Source: Pseudomonas graminis
GTDB taxonomy: Bacteria; Pseudomonadota; Gammaproteobacteria; Pseudomonadales; Pseudomonadaceae
Length of the DNA stretch: 64,000 nt
Direction of reading: 5' to 3'
NCBI RefSeq assembly: GCF_004364335.1
Contig: NZ_SOCR01000001.1
Coordinates: 496,001 to 560,000, forward strand
Position numbers and translations under genes: made by a program. Each line of letters opens with the position of its first letter. The first letter of the stretch is position 1. Shown in pieces: positions 25,962-35,358 of this stretch. The notes under the pieces are model-generated. The model was not told the origin of the DNA. It ran no database searches and saw only the letters and a program-made list of their open reading frames with translations.

Positions 25962-27395
25962 TTAAACGTTGAACACCGTCACCAGCTTGGTGTTCAGGTA
26001 CGCCTCGATTGCTTCGGTACCGCCCTCGGATCCGTAGCCTGAATCCTTGATGCCGCCGAACGGCACTTCCACCAGACCGATGCCCTGGTGGTTGATCGAC
26101 AGCATGCCGGCTTCGATGCGGGTGCTGAGGATGTGGGTGGTTTTCATCGACGAGGTAAAGGCATACGACGCCAGGCCGAACGGCACGCGGTTGGACTCCT
26201 TGACCGCATCTTCCACCGTGTCGAACGGCACCAGCAGCGCCACAGGGCCGAAGGGTTCTTCGTTCATGATGCGCATTTCGGTGGTCAGTCCGCTGATAAC
26301 GGTGGGCTGGAAGAAGTAGCCCGGCCCTTCGATGGCCTTGCCGCCGACATGAACCTTGGCGCCCTTGTCGCTGGCGTCCTTGATCAACGCGTTCAACGCC
26401 GGAATGCGTCGTTCGTTGGCCACCGGGCCCATGGTCACGCCCTGCTCCAGGCCGTTGCCGACCTTCAGCTCGTGGGTGTGGCCGACGAACTTCTCGACGA
26501 ATTCATCGAACACGCCGCGCTGGACCAGAATGCGCGTCGGTGACACGCAGACCTGCCCGGCGTTGCGGAACTTGGCAGTGGCCAGGGTGCGCGCCGCCAG
26601 GTCGATGTCCGCGTCGTCGAACACCAGCGCCGGGGCGTGGCCGCCGAGCTCCATGGTGGCGCGCTTCATGTGCTGCCCTGCCAACGCCGCCAGCTGCTTG
26701 CCGACCGGGGTCGAGCCGGTGAAGGTGACTTTCTTGATGGTCGGGTGGGCGATCAGGTAGCTGGAAATCTGCGCCGGATCGCCGTAAACCAGGCCGATGA
26801 CGCCCGCCGGAACGCCGGCATCGACGAAGGCGCGGACCAGCTCGGCGGGCGAGGCCGGGGTTTCTTCCGGGGCCTTGACGATGATCGAGCAGCCCGCCGC
26901 CAGCGCCGAGGACAGCTTGCGCACTACCTGGTTGATCGGGAAATTCCACGGCGTGAATGCCGCCACCGGGCCGACCGGCTCTTTAATGACTTTCTGCTCA
27001 ACGGAAACATGGCGCGAGGGCACAAGGCGGCCATAGGCACGGCGGCCTTCTTCGGCCAGCCAGTCGATGATGTCGGCGGCGGACAGGGTTTCCATGCGCG
27101 CTTCGGCCAGGGGTTTGCCCTGTTCCTGGGTCATGATGTTGGCGATGTGGTCGACGCGGTCGCGCAGCAGGTTGGCGGCCTTTTGCATGATTTTGTAGCG
27201 GTCGTAGGCCGGGGTGCTGCGCCAGGTGTCGAAGCCGCGCTCGGCTGCTGCCAGTGCCTGGTCCAGGTCGGCGATGTCGGCATGGGCCACGGTGCCGAGG
27301 GTTTCGCCGTTGGCGGGGTTGATGACGTTGATAGTGCGGCCGTTTTCACTGGCACGCCATTGACCATCGATGAACAGTTGAACGTCTGGGTACAT
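25962..27395 (-). CDS. NAD(P)-dependent aldehyde dehydrogenase (semialdehyde dehydrogenase type)
   Basis: A 477-residue ALDH superfamily enzyme. The cofactor-site motif is [10 protein letters not shown], the catalytic general base is in ELGGHAP and the nucleophile is the Cys in [31 protein letters not shown] is also conserved. It groups by eye with succinate-, glutarate- or alpha-ketoglutarate-semialdehyde dehydrogenases. ATG 27395 has GGAG six bases upstream and is preferred over an upstream in-frame start at 27452. The window also contains arabinose uptake genes, whose oxidative pathway ends in alpha-ketoglutarate semialdehyde, but they are 15 kb away, so a link is only a guess. Confidence 0.9.
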   Translation of the reverse strand: MYPDVQLFIDGQWRASENGRTINVINPANGETLGTVAHADIADLDQALAAAERGFDTWRSTPAYDRYKIMQKAANLLRDRVDHIANIMTQEQGKPLAEARMETLSAADIIDWLAEEGRRAYGRLVPSRHVSVEQKVIKEPVGPVAAFTPWNFPINQVVRKLSSALAAGCSIIVKAPEETPASPAELVRAFVDAGVPAGVIGLVYGDPAQISSYLIAHPTIKKVTFTGSTPVGKQLAALAGQHMKRATMELGGHAPALVFDDADIDLAARTLATAKFRNAGQVCVSPTRILVQRGVFDEFVEKFVGHTHELKVGNGLEQGVTMGPVANERRIPALNALIKDASDKGAKVHVGGKAIEGPGYFFQPTVISGLTTEMRIMNEEPFGPVALLVPFDTVEDAVKESNRVPFGLASYAFTSSMKTTHILSTRIEAGMLSINHQGIGLVEVPFGGIKDSGYGSEGGTEAIEAYLNTKLVTVFNV

Positions 27396-27501
27396 GGGGA
27401 ACTCCGGATGCGGGACTGTTGAAGACATAAGGGTGGTCAGGGCTATTTTCAATGGGGCTGCCGAGATCCAGAGGAGATCAAGGGCGTTGGCCTGGGGGCC
27501 G

Positions 27502-27665
27502 ACTGTTTCGCCTTCGGCGAGTTACTTGGAAAAGCACCCCAAGTAACCAAGGGTGCTTGCTCTCGGTTGGGCCCTTCCTTCGTCAGGGTTCCTTCACTCC
27601 GGTCTCGCTCCGTGGGCCCAAGTCGCGATTGGCGGTGACTGGGCTTTTTGCGTACGAAGATCAAA
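27502..27665 (+). repeat. Dispersed ~165 bp repeat with interleaved inverted repeats, copy 2
   Basis: Homologous to 17345-17515. Here the arms are GTTACTTG (27521-27528), AAGCACCC (27532-27539), CAAGTAAC (27540-27547) and GGGTGCTT (27551-27558). Compared with copy 1 the second pair is two base pairs longer, with both partners changed together. Loops are the same length (3, 0 and 3 bases). It lies in the 480 bp gap between the ALDH start and the ArsR stop. Confidence 0.8.
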
Positions 27666-27686
27666 AGCCCTGCGCAGATCAAAAGC

Positions 27687-27857
27687 TTCCCGGCTGAAGC
27701 CGGTCCTACAGTCCGAGCCGGTCCCACTGACTGCGCGCAGTGCCCTTGTAGGACCGGCTTCAGCCGGGAAGAGGCCGGTACAGGCGCCATCACGATCTAC
27801 TGAATGCTGATTGTTCCCACGCTCCGCGTGGTAACACTGCCCCGGACGCTCCGCGTC
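27687..27857. repeat. REP pair followed by CACGCTCCGCGTGG repeat
   Basis: REP copies face each other at 27687-27709 and 27748-27771. The second family (CCCACGCTCCGCGTGG, then CCGGACGCTCCGCGTC) occupies 27811-27857. Most of 27687-27788 aligns with 17538-17720 once an 81 bp insert is removed from the latter. Confidence 0.8.
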
Positions 27858-27875
27858 TCGCAGGTCACGAGCCTG

Positions 27876-28175
27876 CTAGATCTGCATCAACTGCCGAGCG
27901 TAGGCGTGCAGGACCTCGCGCTGGATCATGAAGCTGGCGTATTTGCCTTCACGCAGGGTGGCGATGAGGCCGGCGCGCTCGAGCTCCTTTGTGTGGTGGG
28001 AGACGGTGGCGGCGCTGACCGGGTGAACCTTCAGCACCTCGGCGCAAGGCAGCGCCTGTTCGCTGTCACCGATCTGGACCAGAATCCGGAAGCGGCGGCT
28101 GTCAGCCAGCGCCCGGGCTATCAACGCGATTTGCGACTCACTCAACGGAAACTGCTGTGCCGTGCTCATGATCAT
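27876..28175 (-). CDS. ArsR family transcriptional regulator
   Basis: A 99-residue winged-helix protein. RFRILVQIGDSEQALPCAEV leads to the recognition region SAATVSHHTKELERAGLI and the wing REGKYASFMIQ. The ELCVCDL metal-binding box of classic ArsR is absent (only one Cys, in LPCAEV), so it is unlikely to sense arsenic or similar metals in that way. Starts at 28175 or 28169 (second ATG) are both possible. It is divergent from the NCS2 permease gene and may control it or act on itself (inference). Confidence 0.88.
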   Translation of the reverse strand: MIMSTAQQFPLSESQIALIARALADSRRFRILVQIGDSEQALPCAEVLKVHPVSAATVSHHTKELERAGLIATLREGKYASFMIQREVLHAYARQLMQI

Positions 28176-28392
28176 CGTGAAGCCTCAGTAAAAACCTCCT
28201 TGTCCAGAGATACTGCAGAACTAAATCGACAGGCTAATGACGGTCAGCACCGGCGGTCAACACTATGGAGGCTCAGGACAAAAGATCGTTCAGCGCCGGA
28301 AGAACTTGCCGGCGAACCACTCCACGTCCCCCGCTGACCTGCGAAGGGTTTTCTGGCATCCTGCGCGCCCTTTTCCCCTGCGATCGATTGCC

Positions 28393-29850
28393 ATGCCTGC
28401 ACCCTCCGACCTTATCTACGGGCTTGAAGACCGGCCGCATTTCACCGCCGCGATCTTCGCGGCGTTGCAGCACGTGCTGGCCAGTTTCGTCGGCATCATC
28501 ACCCCGACCCTCATCGTCGGCAGCGTGCTCGGGCTCGACAGCGAAGTGCCCTACCTGATCAGCATGGCGCTGTTCGTGTCCGGACTGGGCACCTTCGTTC
28601 AGGCCAAGCGCTTCGGCCCGATCGGCTCAGGGTTGCTGTGCCTGCAAGGCACCAGTTTCTCCTTCCTCAGCGTCATTCTCAGCGCCGGGTTTCTGGTCAA
28701 GAGTCGCGGCGGCGGCACCGATGAAATCCTTTCGACGATCTTCGGCGTGTGCTTCTGCGCAGCGTTCGTCGAAGTTGCCCTCAGCCAGTTCATCGGTAAA
28801 TTGCGCAAGCTGATCACGCCGGTGGTCACGGGCACGATCATTACCCTGATGGGCCTGTCGCTGTTGAAGGTGGCAATGACCGACATGGCCGGCGGCTTTG
28901 GCGCCAGCGACCTGGGCTCCGCGTCGAACATGGGCCTGGCCGGTCTGGTGCTGATCACCATCGTGGTGCTCAACCGGTTCAACATTCCGTTGCTGCGCCT
29001 GAGCGCGATCATCATCGCCCTGACCCTGGGCTTCGCCGTCGCCTGGTTCATGGGGCGGGTGGATTTTGCGCAGATGCCCCATGTCCCGCTGATGAGCCTG
29101 CCGGTGCCGTTCAAATACGGGTTTTCCTTCGATCTGCTGGCGTTCATCCCGATTGCGGTGATCTTTCTCGTGTCGCCGCTGGAGGCCGCCGGGGACCTCA
29201 CCGCCAACTCGATGATTTCCCGGCAGCCGGTGAGCGGGCCGGTGTACATCCGCCGGATCAAGTCAGGGCTGCTGGCGGACGGGCTGAATTCGGCCCTGGC
29301 CGCGACGTTCAACAGCCTGCCCATGGTGACCTTCGCGCAGAACAACGGGGTCATTCAGCTGACCGGCGTGGCCAGCCGCTACGTGGCGTTTTTCATCGCC
29401 GGGATTCTGGTGTTGCTGGGCCTGTTCCCGATCATCGGCGCCGTGCTGCAACTGATGCCCAAGCCGGTGCTGGGCGGCGCGACGCTGATCATGTTCGGCA
29501 CCGTGGCGGTGGCGGGCATCAAGATCCTTTCGGAGGCCGGCCTGCATCGGCGCAACATGCTGATCGTGGCGATTTCCCTGGGCATGGGCCTGGGCGTCGC
29601 GGCCGTGCCGGAGGTCCTGCGCGAGCTGCCCAAGGCGCTGCACAACATTTTCGAATCGCCCATCACTGTCGGCGCGTTTTGCGCAATCATCCTCAATATC
29701 TTTCTGCCGGAGGAATACCAGGAGCCGGAGCTCACCGAGTTCGACCCGGAAGCCGCGACCTTCACGGTGCTGCAGGACCCGCCCACCAGCCCTGAAGCAG
29801 AACCTCTGCCAGCGCGCGAGGTCGCACACTTGAATGGTCAGGACATTTAA
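28393..29850 (+). CDS. NCS2 family nucleobase:cation symporter (uracil/xanthine/purine permease)
   Basis: A 485-residue membrane transporter with about fourteen helices. LQHVLASFVGIITPTLIVG near the N-terminus (residues about 20-40) and QNNGVIQLTGVASRYV (about 315-330) are NCS2 signature regions; LEAAGDLTANSMIS is the substrate-site helix. It should import a purine or pyrimidine base with H+ or Na+. The ATG at 28393 gives a normal family length; an open extension upstream to 28237 has no homology-like content. The gap of 217 bp to the divergent ArsR gene holds the promoter. Confidence 0.9.
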   Translation: MPAPSDLIYGLEDRPHFTAAIFAALQHVLASFVGIITPTLIVGSVLGLDSEVPYLISMALFVSGLGTFVQAKRFGPIGSGLLCLQGTSFSFLSVILSAGFLVKSRGGGTDEILSTIFGVCFCAAFVEVALSQFIGKLRKLITPVVTGTIITLMGLSLLKVAMTDMAGGFGASDLGSASNMGLAGLVLITIVVLNRFNIPLLRLSAIIIALTLGFAVAWFMGRVDFAQMPHVPLMSLPVPFKYGFSFDLLAFIPIAVIFLVSPLEAAGDLTANSMISRQPVSGPVYIRRIKSGLLADGLNSALAATFNSLPMVTFAQNNGVIQLTGVASRYVAFFIAGILVLLGLFPIIGAVLQLMPKPVLGGATLIMFGTVAVAGIKILSEAGLHRRNMLIVAISLGMGLGVAAVPEVLRELPKALHNIFESPITVGAFCAIILNIFLPEEYQEPELTEFDPEAATFTVLQDPPTSPEAEPLPAREVAHLNGQDI

Positions 29851-29892
29851 AGGGGCGTGTTGCGCCCCAGCGACCTGCCACGGGAGTCACCG

Positions 29893-30375
29893 ATGCCGCT
29901 ACGCCCGATCCGCACCCTCCTCGCCAGCCTGGCCATGGTGCTCGCACTCACTGCCTGCGCGCTGTTTCCCAACCGCGACCCGCTGAACATCAACGTGGTG
30001 GGTATCGACCCCCTGCCCGGCCAGGATCTGGAAATCCGCTTCGCCGTGAAGCTGCGCCTGCAGAACCCCAACGACACCGACATCCAGTACGATGGCGTAG
30101 CGCTGAACCTGGACGTCAACGGCCGCTTGCTGGCCTCAGGCGTCAGTGACCAGAAAGGCACGATCGGCCGGTTCTCCGAAGGCGTGTTGACGGTGCCCGT
30201 CACCGTGTCAGCCTTTGCCGCCCTGCGTCAGGCGGTGGGCCTCGCCGATCAGCAACGGCTGGACAACCTGCCTTACGAACTGCACGGCAAGCTGGCCGGC
30301 GGATTGTTCGGCACGATGCGCTTTGAGGACAGCGGCACGCTGAGCCTGCCGAAACCGGCCAGCGGTACCTGGTGA
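29893..30375 (+). CDS. LEA type 2 family lipoprotein
   Basis: A 160-residue lipoprotein. The signal peptide ends in the lipobox LTAC (Cys at about 22). The mature part has the LEA14/WHy fold pattern: LEIRFAVKLRLQNPNDTDIQYDGVALNLDVNGR and VPVTVSAF. Such proteins are thought to bind or stabilise hydrophobic partners at the membrane. GGGAG is seven bases before ATG 29893. It follows the NCS2 gene by 42 bp and may be co-transcribed. Its stop is 8 bp from that of the convergent LacI gene. Confidence 0.87.
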   Translation: MPLRPIRTLLASLAMVLALTACALFPNRDPLNINVVGIDPLPGQDLEIRFAVKLRLQNPNDTDIQYDGVALNLDVNGRLLASGVSDQKGTIGRFSEGVLTVPVTVSAFAALRQAVGLADQQRLDNLPYELHGKLAGGLFGTMRFEDSGTLSLPKPASGTW

Positions 30376-30382
30376 TTACGAC

Positions 30383-31429
30383 TCAGCTGCTTTCCCGCCC
30401 GATCAACCGGCACTGCAGCAGATTCAAACGCTGAAACACCTCGTCCGCGCCGATCACACCAAGCCGTTGCAGCACCCGCTCGGCAGCGAGCACACCGATC
30501 TGCAATGCGGGCGGCTTGATCGTGCTGAGGCTGGGCATGAGCATTTCGGCGAAGGGGTAATCACCGAAACCCAGCATCGCGCAATCACCCGGAATGTTCA
30601 CCCCGGCACGCTGGGCCGCGAGCAAACCGCCCGCAGCGAGGTTGTCGTTGGCGAAGAAGATCGCATCGGGAGGCGCGGCGCGCTGCATCAATTCGGTGAG
30701 CGCCTGCTTGCCGGCTTCGAACGGTGCGAGATCGGCGGCCGGGGTGAAAATCTGCGGACTGACCCCGGCCTCTTCCAGCGCCTGGACATACCCGGCACAG
30801 CGTTCTTGCGCGCTGAAGTCCCCCGCCGCACTGTTGAGCACGAACGTGATCCGCTGATAGCCGCGCTCAAGCAGATAACGCGCACCGGTGAGGCCGACTT
30901 CGTGGTGGGAAAAGCCGATCTGGATCGGCGCACGCCCGGGCTGGTAGTCCCAGGTTTCAATCAGCGGAATGTCCACCGCTGCGAGCATCTTCTCCGTCGC
31001 CTCACTGTGGAAGTGGCTGGTGACCACCAGCGCAGCGGGTGACCAACCAAGAAACGCGCGGATTGCCCGTTCTTCCTGCTCGGTGGAGAAGTAGCTCGAC
31101 GCCAGCAGTAACTGATAGCCGTGCTGCGCCAGGGTGTCGCTGAAACCCTGAATGGTGTCCGCAAAAATCGGCCCGGAGATGTTCGGCACCACCATCGCCA
31201 CGATCCTGCCCTTGGCCGACGCCAGCCCTCCGGCAACCAGATTGGGCACGTAACCCAATTCGGCAACGGCCGCCGCGATGCGCTGGCGGTGCTCGTCCGA
31301 CACCTGATCAGGCTGATTGAAATAGCGCGACACGGTCATCGTCGACACACCGACATGGCGGGCAACGGCGTCCTGGGTCACGCGCCCGGCACCGCGTCGC
31401 TTGCGTGGCGGATCTGCTGGATCGGTCAA
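30383..31429 (-). CDS. LacI family transcriptional regulator of the TonB receptor operon
   Basis: A 348-residue repressor. The helix-turn-helix TQDAVARHVGVSTMTVSRYF is near residues 17-36, followed by the hinge helix VAGGLAS and a periplasmic-binding-protein-like effector core. The start is placed at TTG 31429, because AGGAG lies eight bases upstream of it and directly overlaps the earlier in-frame GTG at 31438. It is divergent from the TonB receptor - monooxygenase - binding protein operon, and a LacI-type operator lies in the gap. It resembles the gluconate-repressor branch of the family, but its effector may be a ligand from this operon (inference). Confidence 0.92.
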   Translation of the reverse strand: MTDPADPPRKRRGAGRVTQDAVARHVGVSTMTVSRYFNQPDQVSDEHRQRIAAAVAELGYVPNLVAGGLASAKGRIVAMVVPNISGPIFADTIQGFSDTLAQHGYQLLLASSYFSTEQEERAIRAFLGWSPAALVVTSHFHSEATEKMLAAVDIPLIETWDYQPGRAPIQIGFSHHEVGLTGARYLLERGYQRITFVLNSAAGDFSAQERCAGYVQALEEAGVSPQIFTPAADLAPFEAGKQALTELMQRAAPPDAIFFANDNLAAGGLLAAQRAGVNIPGDCAMLGFGDYPFAEMLMPSLSTIKPPALQIGVLAAERVLQRLGVIGADEVFQRLNLLQCRLIGRESS

Positions 31430-31451
31430 AACGCCCACTCCTGCCGAAAGA

Positions 31452-31465
31452 CTGGTTATAACCAG
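31452..31465. promoter_or_regulatory. Perfect 14 bp palindrome upstream of the LacI-type gene
   Basis: CTGGTTATAACCAG is fully symmetric and lies 23 bp upstream of the regulator's TTG start. It could be an autoregulatory operator. It could also simply contain the -10 element of the regulator promoter (TATAAC). Confidence 0.45.
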
Positions 31466-31528
31466 AGATTATTTAAAGCTGATTTTTCAGTATTGGACGG
31501 TCTATCCAATGATTACTGATACTGGCGA

Positions 31529-31542
31529 TGTTAGCGCTAACT
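31529..31542. promoter_or_regulatory. LacI-family operator in front of the TonB receptor operon
   Basis: GTTAGCGCTAAC (31530-31541) is a perfect palindrome with the central CG common to LacI/GalR-family operators and matches the frequent TGTTAGCGCTAACA pattern at 13 of 14 positions. It is 108 bp before the TonB receptor start and about 100 bp before the LacI start, so it could control both. Confidence 0.75.
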
Positions 31543-31649
31543 GAAAGCATCAGCTACTCGCTTGAGCGAATGCCCACCTCTCTGCCGCGCAGCACAGCCA
31601 GTGGCCGCAGAGCCACCTTCCGACAGGCATTCATCAGCGAGCAACGATC

Positions 31650-33911
31650 ATGCGACAAACAGGGGCGTTCCCTTCACCGAGTCACCTCAGCCAGGCCATT
31701 GCGGCAGCCATGCCTTTGTCATTGGCACTGGCACTGCCGCTGTGCGCACTGCCGGCCTTCGCGGCGGATGTGTCCACCGCGGCGTCAGTCACGGCGCAAT
31801 CACCCGAAACCGCCACCCTGCAAGCCGTGACGGTCACCGCGACACGCCGGGAAGAACCGCTGCAGCAGGTCCCGGTTGCCGTCACCGTGCTGGATGGTGA
31901 ACAGCTGGAGCGTGACAACCGCAATGGCGTCGCCAGTATCGCGCAACAGGTCCCTGCGCTGAATTTCCGCACCGGCGCCTCGAACAAGGACACCTCATTG
32001 TTCATGCGTGGGGTCGGCACGATTTCCACCTCTCCTGGCGTCGAGCCAACCGTCGCGACGGTGGTGGACGGCGTGGTCTACGCGCGGCCCGGCCAGGCGA
32101 CCCTGGACCTGCTGGACCTGGAGCGCATCGAAGTCCTGCGCGGCCCTCAAGGCACGCTGTTCGGCAAGAACGCTTCGGCCGGTGTCCTGAACATCGTCAG
32201 CAAGGCGCCCACCACAGAGACCCACGGTTACATCGATCAGTCGTACTACAGCGGCAACGAAAGCCGCACCCGTTTCGGCATTGGCGGCAGCCTGATTCCC
32301 GATACGCTGAAGGCCTCGGTCACCACCCTGTTCGGCACCTACGACGGCAACGTGCACAACAAGGCCAACGGGCAGGAGGTCAACGGCTATAACCACAAAG
32401 GCGCGCGCGGCAAGCTGGAGTTCACCCCCAACGAAGACGTCAAACTGACCGTCATTGGCGACTACATGCAGTCCCATGACGACACCCCCAACGGCGTCAT
32501 CAGCCAGTCGCTGACACCGACCTTCGCCAACGCGCTGTCCCCGGTGCGCGCCGGCAACGACAACCGCGATCTGGTCAGCGATTACCGCAGCCATGTCGAC
32601 GACATCAACAAAGGCCTGTCGGCGCAACTGGACTGGAACCTGGGCGATTACACACTGACCTCGATCACCGCCTGGCGCGGCTGGAACAACACCCAGTGGC
32701 AGGATGGCGACAGACTGGCCAACGTCAGCGCCGCCTTCCCCGGCACCGAAGACAAGGGCGATCTGGATTTCAACCAGTACTCCCAGGAGCTGCGACTGGC
32801 CTCGCCGAAAGGGCAGTTTCTCGAGTACGTCGGCGGCCTGTATTACATGCACGGCAAAGACGACGAAACCTACCGCCGCACGCTGATCACGCCCACCGCG
32901 ACCCACACCGGCGTCGCCGACTACAGCACCATCAGCGACAGCTACGCGGTGTTCGGCGAAAGCACGCTGAATTTCACCTCGGCGTTTCGCGGCATCGCCG
33001 GGCTGCGCTGGACCCACGACGACCTGGAATACGATCACCGCCGCGTCTCGACTTCCGCCACCACGGTCAGTGGCATCCAGCCCGGCACCAGCAGCTCCGG
33101 TTCGGTGGACGAAGACGGCTGGTCCGGGCGGCTGGGCGCGCAATATGACCTGAGCGACTCGGTCATGGCGTACCTCACCTACTCGCGCGGCTACAAAGGC
33201 CCGGCCTACAACGTGTTTTTCAACATGCAGCCCCGGGACACCGGCGCCCTCAAACCCGAGACCTCGAACAACTGGGAGCTGGGCATCAAGGCCACCACTT
33301 GGAACCACCGCCTGACCACCAACGTGGCGGTGTTCCACAGCGAGTACAGCAACTATCAGGCAAATTTCTTCGACAGCGTGGCCGGCCAGGTAGTGACCCG
33401 CCTGATCAACGCCGGCAGCGTCAGCACCGAAGGGGTCGAGGCCGATTACGCCTTGCAGGCCACCCGCAATCTGAAATTCTCCGGCGCCATCGCCTACACC
33501 AAGGCACGCATCGACCAGTTCAGCTGCCCGGCGGGCGCGGCGGCGTCCTGTGACGTGAACGGCAAGACGCTGCCCTACGCGCCGGACTGGAAAAGTTATG
33601 TGCGCGCCGATTACACCCTCCCGCTGGACAACGGGCTGGACATTGAACTGGGCACTGACTACAGCTGGCAAAGCGAAGTGCAGTACGACATCAGCCAGAA
33701 CCCTGACACCCAACAGGGCGCCTATGGCTTGTGGAACGCCAGCGCCGCCGTGGCCGACTACAGCAATGGCTGGCGCGTCGCGGTGCTGGCGAAAAACCTG
33801 ACCGACAAATCCTATTCCCCCCTGCTTGCCAGCGGAACGGGTTACATCTACCGCGCCGTGCCACGGGACGACGAGCGCTACTTCGGCGTGCAAGTGCGCA
33901 AGGATTTCTGA
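31650..33911 (+). CDS. TonB-dependent outer-membrane receptor (sulfur/organic ester uptake type)
   Basis: A 753-residue receptor. The signal peptide (about 1-39, ending PAFAA) is followed by a TonB box (LQAVTVTAT), the plug domain (about 65-190, with VLRGPQGTLFGKNASAGVLNIVS) and a 22-strand barrel ending in Phe (VQVRKDF). NWELGIKATTW and GVEADYAL are typical late-barrel motifs. It imports a substrate with energy from TonB-ExbBD. The next two genes encode a flavin monooxygenase and an SsuA-like binding protein. Together these suggest uptake and desulfonation or cleavage of an organic sulfur (or similar) compound. The divergent LacI protein probably controls it. Confidence 0.9.
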   Translation: MRQTGAFPSPSHLSQAIAAAMPLSLALALPLCALPAFAADVSTAASVTAQSPETATLQAVTVTATRREEPLQQVPVAVTVLDGEQLERDNRNGVASIAQQVPALNFRTGASNKDTSLFMRGVGTISTSPGVEPTVATVVDGVVYARPGQATLDLLDLERIEVLRGPQGTLFGKNASAGVLNIVSKAPTTETHGYIDQSYYSGNESRTRFGIGGSLIPDTLKASVTTLFGTYDGNVHNKANGQEVNGYNHKGARGKLEFTPNEDVKLTVIGDYMQSHDDTPNGVISQSLTPTFANALSPVRAGNDNRDLVSDYRSHVDDINKGLSAQLDWNLGDYTLTSITAWRGWNNTQWQDGDRLANVSAAFPGTEDKGDLDFNQYSQELRLASPKGQFLEYVGGLYYMHGKDDETYRRTLITPTATHTGVADYSTISDSYAVFGESTLNFTSAFRGIAGLRWTHDDLEYDHRRVSTSATTVSGIQPGTSSSGSVDEDGWSGRLGAQYDLSDSVMAYLTYSRGYKGPAYNVFFNMQPRDTGALKPETSNNWELGIKATTWNHRLTTNVAVFHSEYSNYQANFFDSVAGQVVTRLINAGSVSTEGVEADYALQATRNLKFSGAIAYTKARIDQFSCPAGAAASCDVNGKTLPYAPDWKSYVRADYTLPLDNGLDIELGTDYSWQSEVQYDISQNPDTQQGAYGLWNASAAVADYSNGWRVAVLAKNLTDKSYSPLLASGTGYIYRAVPRDDERYFGVQVRKDF

Positions 33912-33941
33912 ACCATGGGCGAATCTCCACAAGGACACTGC

Positions 33942-33968
33942 ATGAAAGGCATCGGCAATGAGCACTGA
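33942..33968 (+). CDS. Possible 8-residue leader peptide (MKGIGNEH) overlapping the monooxygenase start
   Basis: ATG 33942 has AAGGA six bases upstream, a better ribosome-binding site than the one for the following gene. The frame ends at TGA 33966-33968, just inside the monooxygenase gene that begins at 33958. It may couple translation of the two. It may also be a chance frame. Confidence 0.3.
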   Translation: MKGIGNEH

Positions 33969-35358
33969 TTCCCGGCAAACAAGCACTGAGCCCCGGCAAA
34001 TGAAACTGGGCGCGTTTCTGATGGCCACCGGGCACCACGTTGCGGCGTGGCGTCACCCGGACGTGCCGGCCGATGCGGGCCTGGACTTCAAGCACTACAA
34101 ACACTTGGCGCAGGTGGCCGAAGCGGCGAAGTTCGACACGCTGTTCATCGCCGACAGCGTGGCGGCCGCGACCGGAGACGCCGCCAGCTCCATGGCGCGT
34201 TCGGACCACTTTGAACCCCTGACGCTGGTCTCGGCGCTGAGTGCCGTGACCGAGCGCATCGGTCTGATCGTCACCGCCACCACCAGCTACAACGAGCCCT
34301 TTCACATCGCCCGTAAATTCGCCTCTCTGGATCACTTGTCCGGAGGCCGTGCTGGCTGGAACCTGGTGACGTCGGACGCCGCTGCCGAGGCCCTTAATTT
34401 CGGTCGCGACGAGCACATTGATCATGCCGAGCGCTACAGCCGCGCCCGGGAGTTTCATCAGGTGGTGACCGGCCTGTGGGACAGCTGGGACGACGATGCT
34501 TTCGTCCGAGACAAGGCCAGTGGCGCGTATTACCGCCCAGACGGCGTGCACGTGCTCGATCATCAGGGTAAACACTTCAAAGTGAAAGGGCCGCTCAATG
34601 TGGCCCGCTCCCCCCAGGGTCAGCCAGTGGTGGTTCAGGCCGGCTCGTCGGAGGCGGGCCGAGCGCTGGCGGCGCAAACCGCCGAAGTAGTCTTCACCGC
34701 ACAGCCTTCGCTGGCCGCCGCCCAGGCGTTTTATCAAGACCTGAAGTCCCGCGCCGTCGGATTCGGCCGAGATCCCGAAACGCTCAAGATCATGCCCGGC
34801 ATGTTTGTGGTGGTTGGCGACAGCGAGGCCCAGGCCCGGGAAAAATTCGAAGCGTTCCAGGCGTTGGTGGAGCCACGCGTCGGTGTCGCCTTATTGGGGA
34901 GAATGCTGGGCAATTTCGACCTGTCGGGTTACCCGCTGGACGAACCCTTGCCCCCGCTGCCATTGACCCAGAGCGGTCAGCAAAGCCGCCAGGCCCTGCT
35001 TTCGCAACTGGTGCAGGACGAACACCTGACCCTGGCGCAGCTCGGCCGAAAAATCGCTGGCGGCCGGGGGCACTTCAGCGTCATTGGCACCGCGAGCCAA
35101 ATTGCCGATCAGTGGCAGGCCTGGTTCGAGCAAGGCGCGGCCGACGGCTTCAACGTGCTCGTGCCGCACTTGCCGGGCGGGCTGGAAGACGTCGCGCAAG
35201 AGGTGATTCCGGAGCTGCAGCGGCGGGGTTTGTTCCGGCGGGATTACACCGGCATCACCTTGCGCGAGCACCTGGGTTTGCAGCGTCCGGCCAACCGGTT
35301 CAGCACGCCGCCAGGGCATCGCTTGACACAAACGGACGAAGAGGGTTTGAAGGCATGA
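33958..35358 (+). CDS. LLM class flavin-dependent monooxygenase (NtaA/SnaA/DszA family)
   Basis: A 466-residue FMNH2-dependent monooxygenase. The opening MKLGAFLMATGHHVAAWRHP (Met15 onwards) is the NtaA/SnaA/DszA signature. FDTLFIADS, SYNEPFHIARKFASLDHLSGGRAGWNLVTS and QAGSSEAGRALAA mark the TIM barrel. Relatives open C-S, C-N or similar bonds in sulfones, aminopolycarboxylates or sulfonates, and need a separate flavin reductase, which is not encoded here. It lies 46 bp after the TonB receptor and overlaps the SsuA-like gene by 4 bp. A start at Met15 (34000) is possible. The substrate is unknown. Confidence 0.92.
   Translation: MSTDSRQTSTEPRQMKLGAFLMATGHHVAAWRHPDVPADAGLDFKHYKHLAQVAEAAKFDTLFIADSVAAATGDAASSMARSDHFEPLTLVSALSAVTERIGLIVTATTSYNEPFHIARKFASLDHLSGGRAGWNLVTSDAAAEALNFGRDEHIDHAERYSRAREFHQVVTGLWDSWDDDAFVRDKASGAYYRPDGVHVLDHQGKHFKVKGPLNVARSPQGQPVVVQAGSSEAGRALAAQTAEVVFTAQPSLAAAQAFYQDLKSRAVGFGRDPETLKIMPGMFVVVGDSEAQAREKFEAFQALVEPRVGVALLGRMLGNFDLSGYPLDEPLPPLPLTQSGQQSRQALLSQLVQDEHLTLAQLGRKIAGGRGHFSVIGTASQIADQWQAWFEQGAADGFNVLVPHLPGGLEDVAQEVIPELQRRGLFRRDYTGITLREHLGLQRPANRFSTPPGHRLTQTDEEGLKA

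Noticed and set aside
25962..27395. Calling the aldehyde dehydrogenase the alpha-ketoglutarate semialdehyde dehydrogenase of the arabinose pathway
   Set aside because: It is 15 kb from araFGH with unrelated genes between, and ALDH substrate cannot be read from motifs.
31995..34028. Long minus-strand frame (677 codons) opposite the TonB receptor
   Set aside because: The receptor has signal peptide, TonB box, plug and C-terminal Phe; the opposite frame is a shadow rich in Val-Gly-His.
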